From Sipunculus nudus (taxonomy: Eukaryota; Annelida; Sipuncula; Golfingiida; Sipunculidae): 64,000 nt of DNA. Made by a program: the position numbers and the translations under genes. The stretch covers positions 75,856,891 to 75,920,890 of the forward strand of contig CM049317.1 of NCBI GenBank assembly GCA_026874595.1, read 5' to 3'. Below the pieces are notes generated by a model. That model was not told the origin of the DNA. It saw only the letters and a program-made list of their open reading frames with translations, and did no database searches. Positions 41,501-54,200 of this stretch are shown one piece after another (position 1 is the first letter of the stretch; every line of letters starts with the position of its first letter).

Positions 41501-42159
41501 AAGACTATTTGAGCCTCTGACTTATTTTTTTTTCATTATACTGATAGTGTTATGGCTTGAAACCATTAATATCAAGGATTATTTACTTTCCTGTGGTATG
41601 TTTCCCATTTGTATCACAGAGATATGATCTATCCATGTTATTAAGTTTCTGAAATATTTAAAAGGATGCCATACTTACCAGGATATAAACTGCTTTGCAT
41701 CTCTTAGTTGTTAATGTCTGTTCATACTTTGGAGACACAACCCATCTTCATAAAATGACCACCTTTCCTCCTTCCTCTCTGAGAGCCTGAGAAAAATCTG
41801 ATTCATCTCACTAACATCTGAGCATCATCCATTACACTAACTGATCAATCACAATTAACTTTAAATGAATTAACCACATTGTCTTTCAGGTTTTGAAATA
41901 ACTCACTAATTTTTATTTGTTATTCTTGATCTGTGAATATATTGACTTAAATAGATGTGCTGCAATGTTTGTAATCTTTATAATGGTCATCTCATTTGCA
42001 ATATTACAATTTATTTAAATGAACTGTAAACAGATGGATGTCATAATTAAAATAAAAAGTATTATTGAAGTGTTAAGCATTTTGTATTAAGCATTAAGTA
42101 TTTTGTAAAAATCTAGACCATTTCATTCCTACTTTGACCATGTTTAATGAATACATTAT

Positions 42160-42219
<60 letters not shown>

Positions 42220-45200
42220 ATAATTTATATATAAAGATAGATAGATAGATATATATAGATAGATATATGGTATACTGTGTTATAATATGTTCCTATGACA
42301 TAATCCCTTTTAATAAAATTATTTTACTCGTAAACTTCTGTTGATTGTTAATCTGATTGTTAATACGTTTAAGAAATAGCAGTCAACAAGCTGTTGTTTT
42401 TGTTACACCTCCAGCTGATCATTAGTGTGCTGAGTAAATGTGATTAATGACACTAATTTATTTATCTAATTATTATTCAGCATTGTTTACTGTATTAATC
42501 TTTGCTATGGTCTCCAGATAAATATTTGCTATGGTATACAATCATGGCAATTAAAACAGTAGTTCTGTAGTAAATGTATCAAAAGTTGCTATGGTAACCA
42601 TGTAGTCACTTATTATAGCATCATGGAGGGTGGAGCTGAGACCGGCTTCCGTCATGTAAAACCCGAGGAATACCAGCCGCGCCTGCTTCACGTGTCTGGC
42701 CAGCGTAGAAGTGTCACAGTCAAAGAGGTTAGGCTTAGTTCTTGTCAGTTGGTTGAGATGTCAAACTTCACCCTGGAGGGTGACACTTTTCACCAAAGCC
42801 AGAATTTTAATGGTTGAAGGACCACAAAAACCTGTAACCTGATGATCAGATAATAACTCTTGTAACAATTGCTGATTTGATAATAATCCTTAACAAATGC
42901 TTATTGGATGAAAATCATTGAAATAGATGCTGACTGGTAAAAATACTTGTAACAAATGCTAATTGGATGAGAATCCTTGTAACAAATGCTGTTTGAATGA
43001 AAATCCTTGTGACGAATGGTGAAAGTATAAAAATCCTTATAACAAATTTTAATTGTATCCCCAGACAAAGTCGGGGGATACTATGTTTGCATACCGGTCC
43101 CGCCGCCGCCGCCGCATATAAATCTTGTTGGCGCGATAACCCAAAAAATATTTAACGGAACTTTACCAAACTTGGTATATGTATAGATATGGGTAAGAGG
43201 ACGACGCCTATTTAAAATGAGGTCATGATCTTTACTAGGAGAGTGTCCTTGACCTTGAATAGGTCCAATTTTGAGGAAAATCACACAAATTCTTTAATAT
43301 CTCAGGAAATCTTGCATGGATTTATCCCAAAATCAAGTTGATGGAAGATCATGGATAGGGTTGTCATGTTCCAGAAACTGGTGGCGCCACCTATTATTCT
43401 TTACTTGTTTTTGTGCCGTCTAATACCCCCAAAATTGCCACTTTACAGTACTGTGAGCATTATAAGTCAAAAACTAATGGACAGATTTCTTTTATATTAT
43501 GCATATACATAGGTATGGGTTATGGGATGATGTTTATTTAAATTAGGGTCAGGACCTTTCCCATGATAGTGGCCTTGACCTTGAATATTGCCATATATGG
43601 TGAAAATCACACACCTCTTATGATATCTCCAGTGTTGATAGACATATGGATTTCAAACATGACTTATATATGGCCCACCACTAAAGTAAGAACCCTATAG
43701 GTTCTAGGGTCATGAGGTCAAAGGTCAAGGTCACTGGACTGGCATTTTAAAAGATACTGTGGATGCATTTTAAGCCAAACTTTCATCCCAGGTCTTCCAT
43801 CTTGAATATATAGCTCACTTACCAAAAGTGGATGATCAATATAAATTTTGGGGTCACAAGGTCAAAGGTCAAGGCCACAGGAGCTATCTGTCCAAAAATT
43901 AGTTTCTGGATGATAATTCCTGCTTTTATTGATGTATTGATTTCAAATTTGACTTATATATGTCCCATTGAAAAAGCAAGACTCCAGTTTTTTTTTGGGT
44001 CATTAGGTCAAAGGTCAAGGTCACAGGACACATCTTTAAAAAGATTGTGGATGCATTTTCAGCCAAACATTTCATCTCAGACCTTTCATCTAGCACATAT
44101 AAGTCATCTGCCAATAGAGGAAGACCCCTATCAGTTTTGAGGTCACAAGGTCAAAGGTGAAGGTCACAGTAGCCATCTGTCCAAAAATTAGTTCCTGGAT
44201 GATAATTCCTGCTTTTATTGATGTATGGATTTCAAACTTGACATGTATATGTCCCATTGGAAAAGCAAGACCCAAATTGATTTTGGGTCATGAGGTCAAA
44301 GGTCAAGGTCACAGGACACATCTTTAAAAAGATTGTGGATGCATTTTTAGCCAAACATTTCATCTCAGATCTTTCATCTTGCACATATAGTTCACCGGCC
44401 AAGAGTGGAAGACCCCTATTAGTTTTGAGGTCACAAGGTCAAAGGTGAAGGTCACAGGAGCCATCTGTCCAAAAATTAGTTCCTGGATGATAATTCCTGC
44501 TTTTATTGATGTATGGATTTCAAACTTTACTTGTATTTGACCGATTGGAAAAGCAAGACCCGAATTGATTTCTGGGTCATGAGGTCAAAGGTCAAGGTCA
44601 CAGGAAACCTCTTTAAAAAGATTGTGGATGCATTTTCAGCCAAACAATTCATCTCAGATCTTTCATCTTGCACATATAGTTCACCTGCCAAGAATGGAAG
44701 ACCCCTATCAGTTTTGAGGTCATAAGGTCAAAGGTGAAGGTCACAGGAGCCACCTATCCAAAAATTAGTTTCTGGATGATAATTCCTGCTTTTATTGATG
44801 TATGGATTTCAAACTTGACTTGTATATGTCTCATTGGAAAAGCAAGACCCAAATTGATTTTGGGTCATGAGGTCAAAGGTCAAGGTCACAGGACACATCT
44901 TTAAAAAAATTGTGAATGCATTTTCAGCCAAACATTCCATCTCAGATCTTTCATCTTGCACATATAGTTCACCTGCCAAGAGAGGAAGACCCCTATCAGT
45001 TTTGAGGTCACCACGTCAAAGGTGAAGGTCACAGGACCCATCTGTCCAAAAATTAGTTTCTGGATGATAATTCCTTCTTTTATTGATGTATGGATTTCAA
45101 ACTTGACTTGTATTTGACCGATTGGAAAAGCAAGACCCAAATTGATTTCTGGGTCATGAGGTCAAAGGTCAAGGTCACAGGACACATCTTTAAAAAGATG

Positions 45201-48200
45201 TGGATGCATTTTCAGCCAAACATTTCATCTCAGATCTTTCATCTTGCACATATAGTTCTCCTGCCAAGAGAGGAAGAACACTATCAATTTTGAGGTCACA
45301 AGGTCAAAGGTGAAGGTCACAGGAGCCATCTGTCAAAAAATTAGTTTCTGGATGATAATTCCTGCTTTTATTGATGTATGGATTTCAAACTTGACTTGTA
45401 TATGTCCCATTGGAAAAGCAAGACCCCAATTGATTTTGGGGTCATGAGGTCAAAGGTCAAGGTCACAGGACACATCTTTAAAAAGATCAAGGTCACAGGA
45501 CCAATATCTTCAACAAGATTGTGGATTGTTAGCTGGAAGAAACAATAAATATGCCAAGTGTCAGTATATGCTGCTAAAAATGGGGGTCTATTCTTAAAGG
45601 GGGGGGCCTACTATGTCTGGGGATACTCTGGCACCTGCGGTGCCAAGAAATGTCTAGTTGAATGAATATCCTTATACCAACTGTAGATTGGATGGCAATC
45701 ATTATAACAAATGCTGATTGGACAAAGGGATGATGGTATGATGTCATGTAAACTCTTTTTAAAAGTAAAATCCAGCTGAAACTAGAAATGTGCTCAGAGA
45801 GCGCAGACCTCCACCAAGACAGCTCATAACCCCCATATGGCATTGTCAGAAGTGCAGCGTTTTCCCATTAAAAATTCTTGGATTCAGACCGTGATCTAGA
45901 TCACACCCAAAATTTGATCAATTGTTCCTTGTATAATTGCAGAGCTATCCGGAAAATTGCATCAAAATCAGTTCATTATGTTGCAAACACGCACAGACAA
46001 ACCAACGCCACCATAAACATAAGCCCTGCCGCTTGGCAGGGGTAACAACGATGGCTATACTGATGCAGGGACATACCTGATTTGTTAGATCACTTTCAAG
46101 AGTCCAAAAAGTTGTGAAACATAAACTGGAGATTTTAGAAAAGTTCTTTATCTATAGTTAGTTACTTCCATATACAGCTATTTAGAAAATTATTGAAAAA
46201 TATGTAGTAAATTTTAAGAAATTTATCTCCTAAAACCAGGTGGACACAGGTTTGTGAAACGGCTAGAGTCTGGAAAGGTCTCATGAACATAGAAAAGTTG
46301 TAATGCAAAATTAAAAACAGATAAATTTGTATGCATGTCATTCACACACATATAAGATTGAAATATATTGGTCAAAGCAAGTTAATCCAAACAATATCAA
46401 ATTGAATTTGCAGTGTGGTAAATATTACACAAACCTGTTATTATAATGTGCTGCCATCTAGGGGCATATAATAAAACAAATTAATTGGCACAGAACTGCT
46501 GACACTTGCTGACTTTGCCAGTCTAAGATTGATCTGAAAGCTTGTAATTTGAACTTTTAGCCTTGATGATGATCATATGATTTCTGGGTGTATTTGGAGT
46601 AACATGATTCCTGGTGTGTGTCTACAGGTACCACTGAACCGCTCTCGTCTGACGGACGATGATGTGTTCATCCTGGACATGGGAACCATGATCTACCAAT
46701 GGAACGGAAACAGCTGTAACAAGGACGAGAAGTTTAAGGTGAGGATATGTGTGTCTGATTATATAATTACCAGCTTCTGTGGTAATTACTATAAATCTTA
46801 TTGGATGCAGCACAAAACAAAAATACCTTGGGCACATTTGCCTGTTGTGCCACCTGGTGGCCTTTTTTAGCTCAGCTGACTTTCAGTCATGCTGGGCTAT
46901 AGCGATGGGTCTTTGTCCGGCGTCCTTCCGTCTGTCCGTCCGGCGGGCCATCCGGCCGTTAGCAGGGCACAAATCGTAACCGTAGGGGCTAGGGCAATGA
47001 ACCCTATGCAGTCTTAGAGGTTCTAAAATGATCTCCTTGCAAACCTGAAATTAGGTCACTGCGACCTATATTCTCAAAGTTATGGGGTGTGTTTGCACCC
47101 CCCAGAAATAATTCTTTTAGCCAAAATTTTCATCCCAAACCTTCCATCTTTCACATACAGCTCACCTACCAACAGGGGAAGAACCATAATTATTTTGAGG
47201 TCACAAGGTCAAAGGTCAAGGTCACAGAACCAACTTCTTTGAAAAACCTCAGGATGCATTTTAAGCCAAACCTTTCATCCCAATTCTTTGATCTTTCACA
47301 TATAGCTCACCTACTAAGTGGGAGAAGAATCCGATATATGTTGAGGTCACAAGGTCAAATGTCAGGGTCACAGGATCCACTTCTTTGAAAAGGTTGTGGA
47401 CACATTTCAAGCTAGACCTTTCATTCCAAACCTTTCAGCACTGATATCGCTTCTCTGCCAACAGGGGAACAGACCTGTTGATTTTGAGGTCAAAGGTCAA
47501 GTTCACAGCACCCTCTTCTTGCGTGGAGTCATTTTAAGGCAAACTTTTCAATCTATACTTTCCATCTGTCATACATGGCTTGCCTACCAATAGGAGAAGA
47601 AGCCTATTGATGTTGAGTTCAAAAGGTCAAAGGTCAAGGTCACAATATTGTTCTAAATGCTTGTGAACATATTTCAAGTGAAACTGTTCAACCCAAACCT
47701 TCAGTTTTTTACATATGCCACATCTATGGATCACTGAATTTGATTCAAACTTCATATTTATGGGTATTTTTGCATGAAGAAATAATTAATTGATTTTGAG
47801 GTCAGCTGGTCAGGAGGTTAAAGGTTGCAGGTCTAAGTTATTCACTCATTGGTTGCCAAGTAATTACACCCGGCCAGATGTAAGTGGTAAGTAGTTACCC
47901 ATCATTTAGAAAGAATCCAGTTGATATGTGGGCAAAAGGCCAAGGTCAAAGGTCAGGGATGTTCACAATAACTTATTTTGTAGACCATCTCTATTTTTCT
48001 TGTTTTCGTGTATATATAACCATGGCACTCACAACTGGTACATCTCACTATATGTGCTCATAATTGTCAGTGACACTTGTGATATATGACTCCCTTTTGT
48101 ATCAGCTCATGGAGTGATAAGGATATATCATTAGTGCATAACAAAAACACTGTTGCCGGAATGCTTTGGCCAGGCATTAAGACCAAGAGAGTTTAGTGTT

Positions 48201-51200
48201 AAGGATTAGCTACTGATTTATAAAATGATGGGAACATTTTGCAGTTTATTTCATGGAATCATAGCAATAAACTTAGTTTTCTGGATATCTGAATATTATT
48301 ATACAAATCATCAGATATACCAGCAAGTGTTTGTTCTGATAATATGTGGGTCTTTACCTGGATTTAGAATGGCTTAATTTTATTACAAGACTCTTAGTGA
48401 TGCTTTCTGCATTTCTTTTCTTTTAGGTTTTGCAGTTTACCTACCCTACTGACCCCATTGAATAGCAAGCTGATAATTAAATCAAATTGGACTTGCACTT
48501 TTTACATTTGCATGTTCATAAATCTGATATGAGAGCTCTCCAACCTGATCATACCTTTTGAATTGTTTTGGACATTCATAACTGTTACATTCTTTGAAGC
48601 AATTGCTTCAAGTTAAGTGTCTTATTGGAGGATGTGTGATATCAAATGTCAGACTTGTCAGAAAACCATTATGTCTGCCAGGTAGCCATTTTAGAAATCC
48701 TTTTGCCAGGGCAGTTTCTGTGATTTTTTTATGATGTTTGGTCCCTTTTAGAGGATGTTTGTTGTTCAATTTCCGGCCTGTCAGAAATCCAATATGGCCA
48801 CCAGGAAGCCATCTTTAAATTCCTTTAGAACATATTATCTCAAGAACTATTAAAGTGAATGCAGTGGGATGTATATTAATGTTATATTGCATTGGGTCAA
48901 AGATTTCTTAATAAATATGACCATCATTTATGAAAGCTCAGTACAGTTGGCTTGTATTGAATAAAAATTAATATGGAAGCACCCGTTTCACAATAATTCT
49001 TGCATGGATTTCCTTGATCTTTTGCTATATTTTGATCTTAAATGTGGCCTGTGTGGTATTCCTTTTGAGACTGACAGGTATCGAGCAAGCTGTGGGATTA
49101 GTTCCTGATAGCTCAACAACCATACATTTTGCCTCAGACCATCATTGTATCCCCAGACAAAGTCGGGATACTATGGTTTCATGACGGTCCCCCCGCTGCC
49201 GCCGCAGAAAAACCTTGTGAGTGGGATAACTCAAAAAATATTTCACTGATAATTTTCAAACTTTACATTTGTATAGATATTGGTAAGGGGACGAAGCCTA
49301 TTTAAAATGGGGTCATGACCTATGCTAGGAGAATGACCTTGACCTTGAATAGGTCCATTATTGCTGAAAATAATACAAATTCTTAAATATCTCAAGTAAG
49401 CTTGCATGGACTTGTCTAAAAATTAAGGTGACCGAAGATCTTGGATAGCCTTGTGATATACCGGAAACTGGTGGCGTCACCTATTATCCTTTTCTTGTTT
49501 TTACGCCTTTAAATACCCCATAATTGCCACTTGACAGTACTGTAAGCATTATATGTCAAAAACTAATGGACAGATTTCTTTCATATTATGCACATGTAGA
49601 GAGATGGGCTATGGGATGAGGTCTGTTTACATTTAGGTCATGACTTTTACCATGAGAGTGGCCTTGAACTTTAATGTGTCCATATTTGGTGAAAATCACA
49701 CACCTCTTTTGATATCTCCAGTGTTGATAGCCATATGGATTTTAAACGTGACTTATGTATGGCCCACTACTAAAGTAAGAACCCTATAGGTTCTAGGGTC
49801 ATGAGGTCTAAGGTCAAGGTCACTGGACTTGCATCTTACAAGATACTGTGGATGCATCTTAAGCCAAACTTTCAAGGTCTTTCATCTTGAATATATAGCT
49901 CACTTGCCAATAGTGGATGATCCATATCAATTTTGGGGTCACAAGAACAAAGGTCAAGGCCACAGGAGCTAAATGTAAAAAAAATAGTTTTTGGATGATA
50001 ATTCCTGCTTTTATTGATGTATTGATTTGAAACTTAACTTATATATGTCCCATTGAAAAAGCAAGACTCCAATTGATTTTGGGGTCATGAGGTCAAAGGT
50101 CAAGGTCACAGGACACATCTTTAAAAAGATAGTGGATGCATTTTCAGCCAAACATTTCATCTCAGACCTTTCATCTTGCACATATAGACCACCTGCCAAG
50201 AGTGGAAGACCCCTATCAATTTTGAGGTCACAAGGTCAAAGGTGAAAGGCACAGGAGCCATCTGACCAAAAATTAGTTTCTGGATGATAATTCCTGCTTT
50301 TATTGATGTATAGATTTCAAACTTGACTTATATATGTCTCATTGAAAAAGCAAGACCCCAATTGATTTTTGGGTCATGAGGTCAAAGGTCAAGGTCACAG
50401 GACCAACATCTTCAAAAAGATTGTGGATTGATAGATGGAAGAAACAATAATTGCTTGCCAAGTGTCAGTATATGCTGCTCAAAATGGGGGCCTATTCTTA
50501 AAGGGGGGGGGGCCTACTGTGTCTGGGGATACTCTGGCACCTGCGGTGCCAAGAAATATCTAGTTCGCTATGTTTAACCAGACATACATGATAAGAATTT
50601 ATGGCAATGTAGAAAGTTTAAACAAAATTGGCATATAGGTTCTGCAACAATTTTACTAGTTGTGAATCGCAGCCCATGATGTCGCAGGTCATGCTTGGCA
50701 GCTGAGCGTCATGACCCATGGGTCACTTGTTTTAATAAACACTCAAAAGAAATGCTCACAAGATTACTTTCTTGCTGTAAGTGTATAAAATATAAAAAGT
50801 TGACAATATGTGCTTTAAATGGAACAGAAATATGATTTAATCCCCAGTTTGATATGAAAATGAAAAATGTGAAACTATTAATTTCAAGCCTGAATTGAGC
50901 ACTAGATGGCACTGAAGAGCAGTCTTGGTATTACTGTAGAGTTAACATTATAAGTTGCATCGTTATTATTCAACATTGGACCCTACATGGCACTTATCAA
51001 CATGAGTTGTACTAATGGAAAAAGTAATTATCATATTATAAGAATGTATAACCAATGTATTTGCAGGCAGCACAGTTCTTGGCCACCCTGAAGGGAGAGA
51101 GAGGCAACGCACAATCAGACACGCTGGATCAGGCTGACACCCCTGACACGGTAGTTGCATCATTTCATCATTTTAAGTATTGAGCTCATCTGACACCATA

Positions 51201-54200
51201 ATCATTCTTGATATTTGGTCATGATTTTTATACAGGTAAACTTTGCATAATGACCACCTAAGTTTAGCGACCACTTCAAAATAATGGCAAAATCCAATAC
51301 ATGAATGGAATATATACAGGAATACCTTGCCCATCGATCACCTTAATTTAGTGACCACCTCAAAATATTGGCCACTCTTTCACGGTTTAAATTTCTTTTT
51401 TTGCGCTTTATATCAGATCTCGCTTAGAAGACAACCTCGTAAATGCATCTACTTTATTGAGGTTCGGTTGGTGGTCATGATTTTTTTTTTAGGTTTACCT
51501 TGTATATATTTCACTCGTAGTGGATTTTACCCTTTTCATTTATTGAACTTGTTGTATAAGTCATACTCTTATTCTTTAGTCATTCTATTAATCTATAGTC
51601 ATACTGGCACATTTTCCTGTATTTTTCATTGATATGGGAAGTATAAGTATTTTCATCTTGCCATCATGATGGTGCTACAGGTTTTATTGATGTCAGGTGC
51701 TGACATCTGGTGGCTCATTTTGGAACTAAACGAAGTTTGATTAGACATAATAAAGTATCCCCTGTCCTTCCAAAAGTAAAATCCACAGTTTTGACATGAT
51801 GTTTGTAGGAAAGTTAGTGTGAGACCCATAGCACTTGCAGTTAATGTGTGAATATCAGAGTTTGAAAACTCAGGAGTTTCCTAGTATGAACTTGAGTCCC
51901 TACATATGACTGTTGAGTAAAGGTAATAATTTCTTGTGCAAAAGAGCTGATCTTTGCATTACAGAACACTATAGGCACATATTTAATCATGTATGTAAAT
52001 GAAAGAACTTTGAAAAAAGTGAGTAGGTATATTAATTACCATAACGATAATGAGTGACCGGTGAGTAACACATTTTGTTTGAACAGTATGGATTATCAGA
52101 GGGGATTTCTGTATTTTGGAACATTTTGTTTCAGCATGACTTCTATGCCAAACTTGCTGAATTAGAAGAAGAGGATGAAACTGATGAGGATGAATGTGAT
52201 GATGTGGCAGCTGTCAACTTGTACAAGTAAGTAAGAGACTTAATGATACTTAAGTAAGTAAGAGACATAATGATCTTAAAGTAAGAGACTGAATGATACT
52301 TATCAAAGGACATATATTAGTTTGGAGTATCAATTGCTAAAAGGTGTATTGACATGGATAAGTTTAAACATACTTCATTCTTTTTAGGTGCTGTATATAT
52401 GCAGGTTCTATAAAAGTTAAGTCTACTATTAAAGACTTTACTGTAGTTGTATATATATTTCTAGTGCTGTTTGTCTGATTGATTTATTGTCTTTGCAGGG
52501 TATCTGATGCAGGAGGAGAGGTTGAGTTCTCAGCTGTCAAGGAGGGCAATGTGACCATAGATGACTTCAAGAGCAATGTGGGTCGTTTAACATGTATTAG
52601 TTGATTTGTATTGTATAATGAAAACAGTAATCATTGGCTGACTGTCAGGAGTAATGTCAGTATTGATCATCAGTCAAGTTTCAGTGAATAATCATTAATA
52701 ATATAAAGAGTATAGAGTAAACTGAAACAAAAATGTTACTAACATAGAAAGATTCTTTTCTTAGTATTACATAGACCCCAATATGGACAGTACAAAACTG
52801 GAAAGTAGTAAATATATATATTTATTTGTGTGTGATGGCTCATGCCCAAAGTCAGAATTGACAAGTCATCCAAGGCTTGACATTTGTGGTTAACCACTTG
52901 CCTGGGGCAAGTAAAAATTCTTGAAAATGGTGGTTGGGCAATTAAGATTTGGCCCCTGCTTGCCTGACAGGTTCAAAATTAACCTTTCCCCAGAGGCTTT
53001 AAATTTAACTGATCTACAGTTAGCCATTTTCTTTCTTAGAGAAATGGAATTGTATTGGGAATAACTCTTTTCTGTTTGATTTCCTGTTTGTTATCAGTAC
53101 AAATACTGAAGAGAAATATCATTAAAAAAAACAAATGTTTAAACACGTTTTTTGCGTGACCTGTTTTTTGTCTAATAATCCATTCAACATACTCCATCAT
53201 GTGGCACATATATTGTGGGTTTCTGTGACCACTGACTTAAGTGGGGGGAAAGTAAAAATTCATGTAGGACTAGTAATATCTAAAAGTTAGATTCCCACTG
53301 GCCAAGTACTTTGAAAAGTTAATATAGAGCCCTGTGATTATGCATCTTTGTTATCTCTCATTCTGCAGGATGTGTTCGTCCTTGACGGAGGTAAACAAGG
53401 CTGCTATGTCTGGATCGGCAAGAGAGCGTCAAAGGCAGAGAAAGCCAACGGCCTGTCATTTGCTCATGTAAGTATCAGTATATATAGTTCTGATAAGGAA
53501 AGTGTGAAAATTAATAACATTAAAATATCCTATGACAAAGAATATCCAATATACCTGCACCATTATATAAAACACTGAACCAGATTTTAAAATTATGTAT
53601 CCTTTTATGGCATAATATCAGAAATGAAATGTATAAATTTATGCAAATGATGGAAGGATACTGTACCAGTGTTTATTTCATGGAGCCTACTATATTTTTG
53701 AGACTGTCAAATGACAGGACTTGTATAAGTTTCTCAGCTTTTGTTGTCCAGAAACCTTGTGTACTTATTGATCAATGACTAGTTTTACAGTTCCTGAAGA
53801 CCTGTTGCAGCAACGGTTTATATCTTTACATTCATCAGCCACCTTCAGACAGTCATGGTGATCCCACCTGCTCAGTTTTACCGCAATGGAACCTGTCTGA
53901 AAGACCACTTTCTTTATAAGACCACCTGCCTATTAAGGCCTCCCTTGGGTGAACTGACGGCATTCACATTGGTTATAGCTCACCTGTTTGATCAGACCAA
54001 ATTGTGAATTAAGACCACGCTTGGCCAGTCCCATGGGTGGTCTCATAACACATGTTTCACTGTATGCCTACCCTACCAGCCCTAATACATCCACCATTTC
54101 TACCTCCACTTGGTTAAGGCGTGTGCTGCAATTAATTGACTTGAAAATGTAGGTAACTTTATCCCAGTGACATCTGTGTGTCACTATGATAACCATTATG

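Noticed and set aside
43832-45293. Several overlapping 60-100-codon frames on both strands
   Set aside because: They are shadows of RepB tandem units and differ between units by frameshifts; no protein family is visible.
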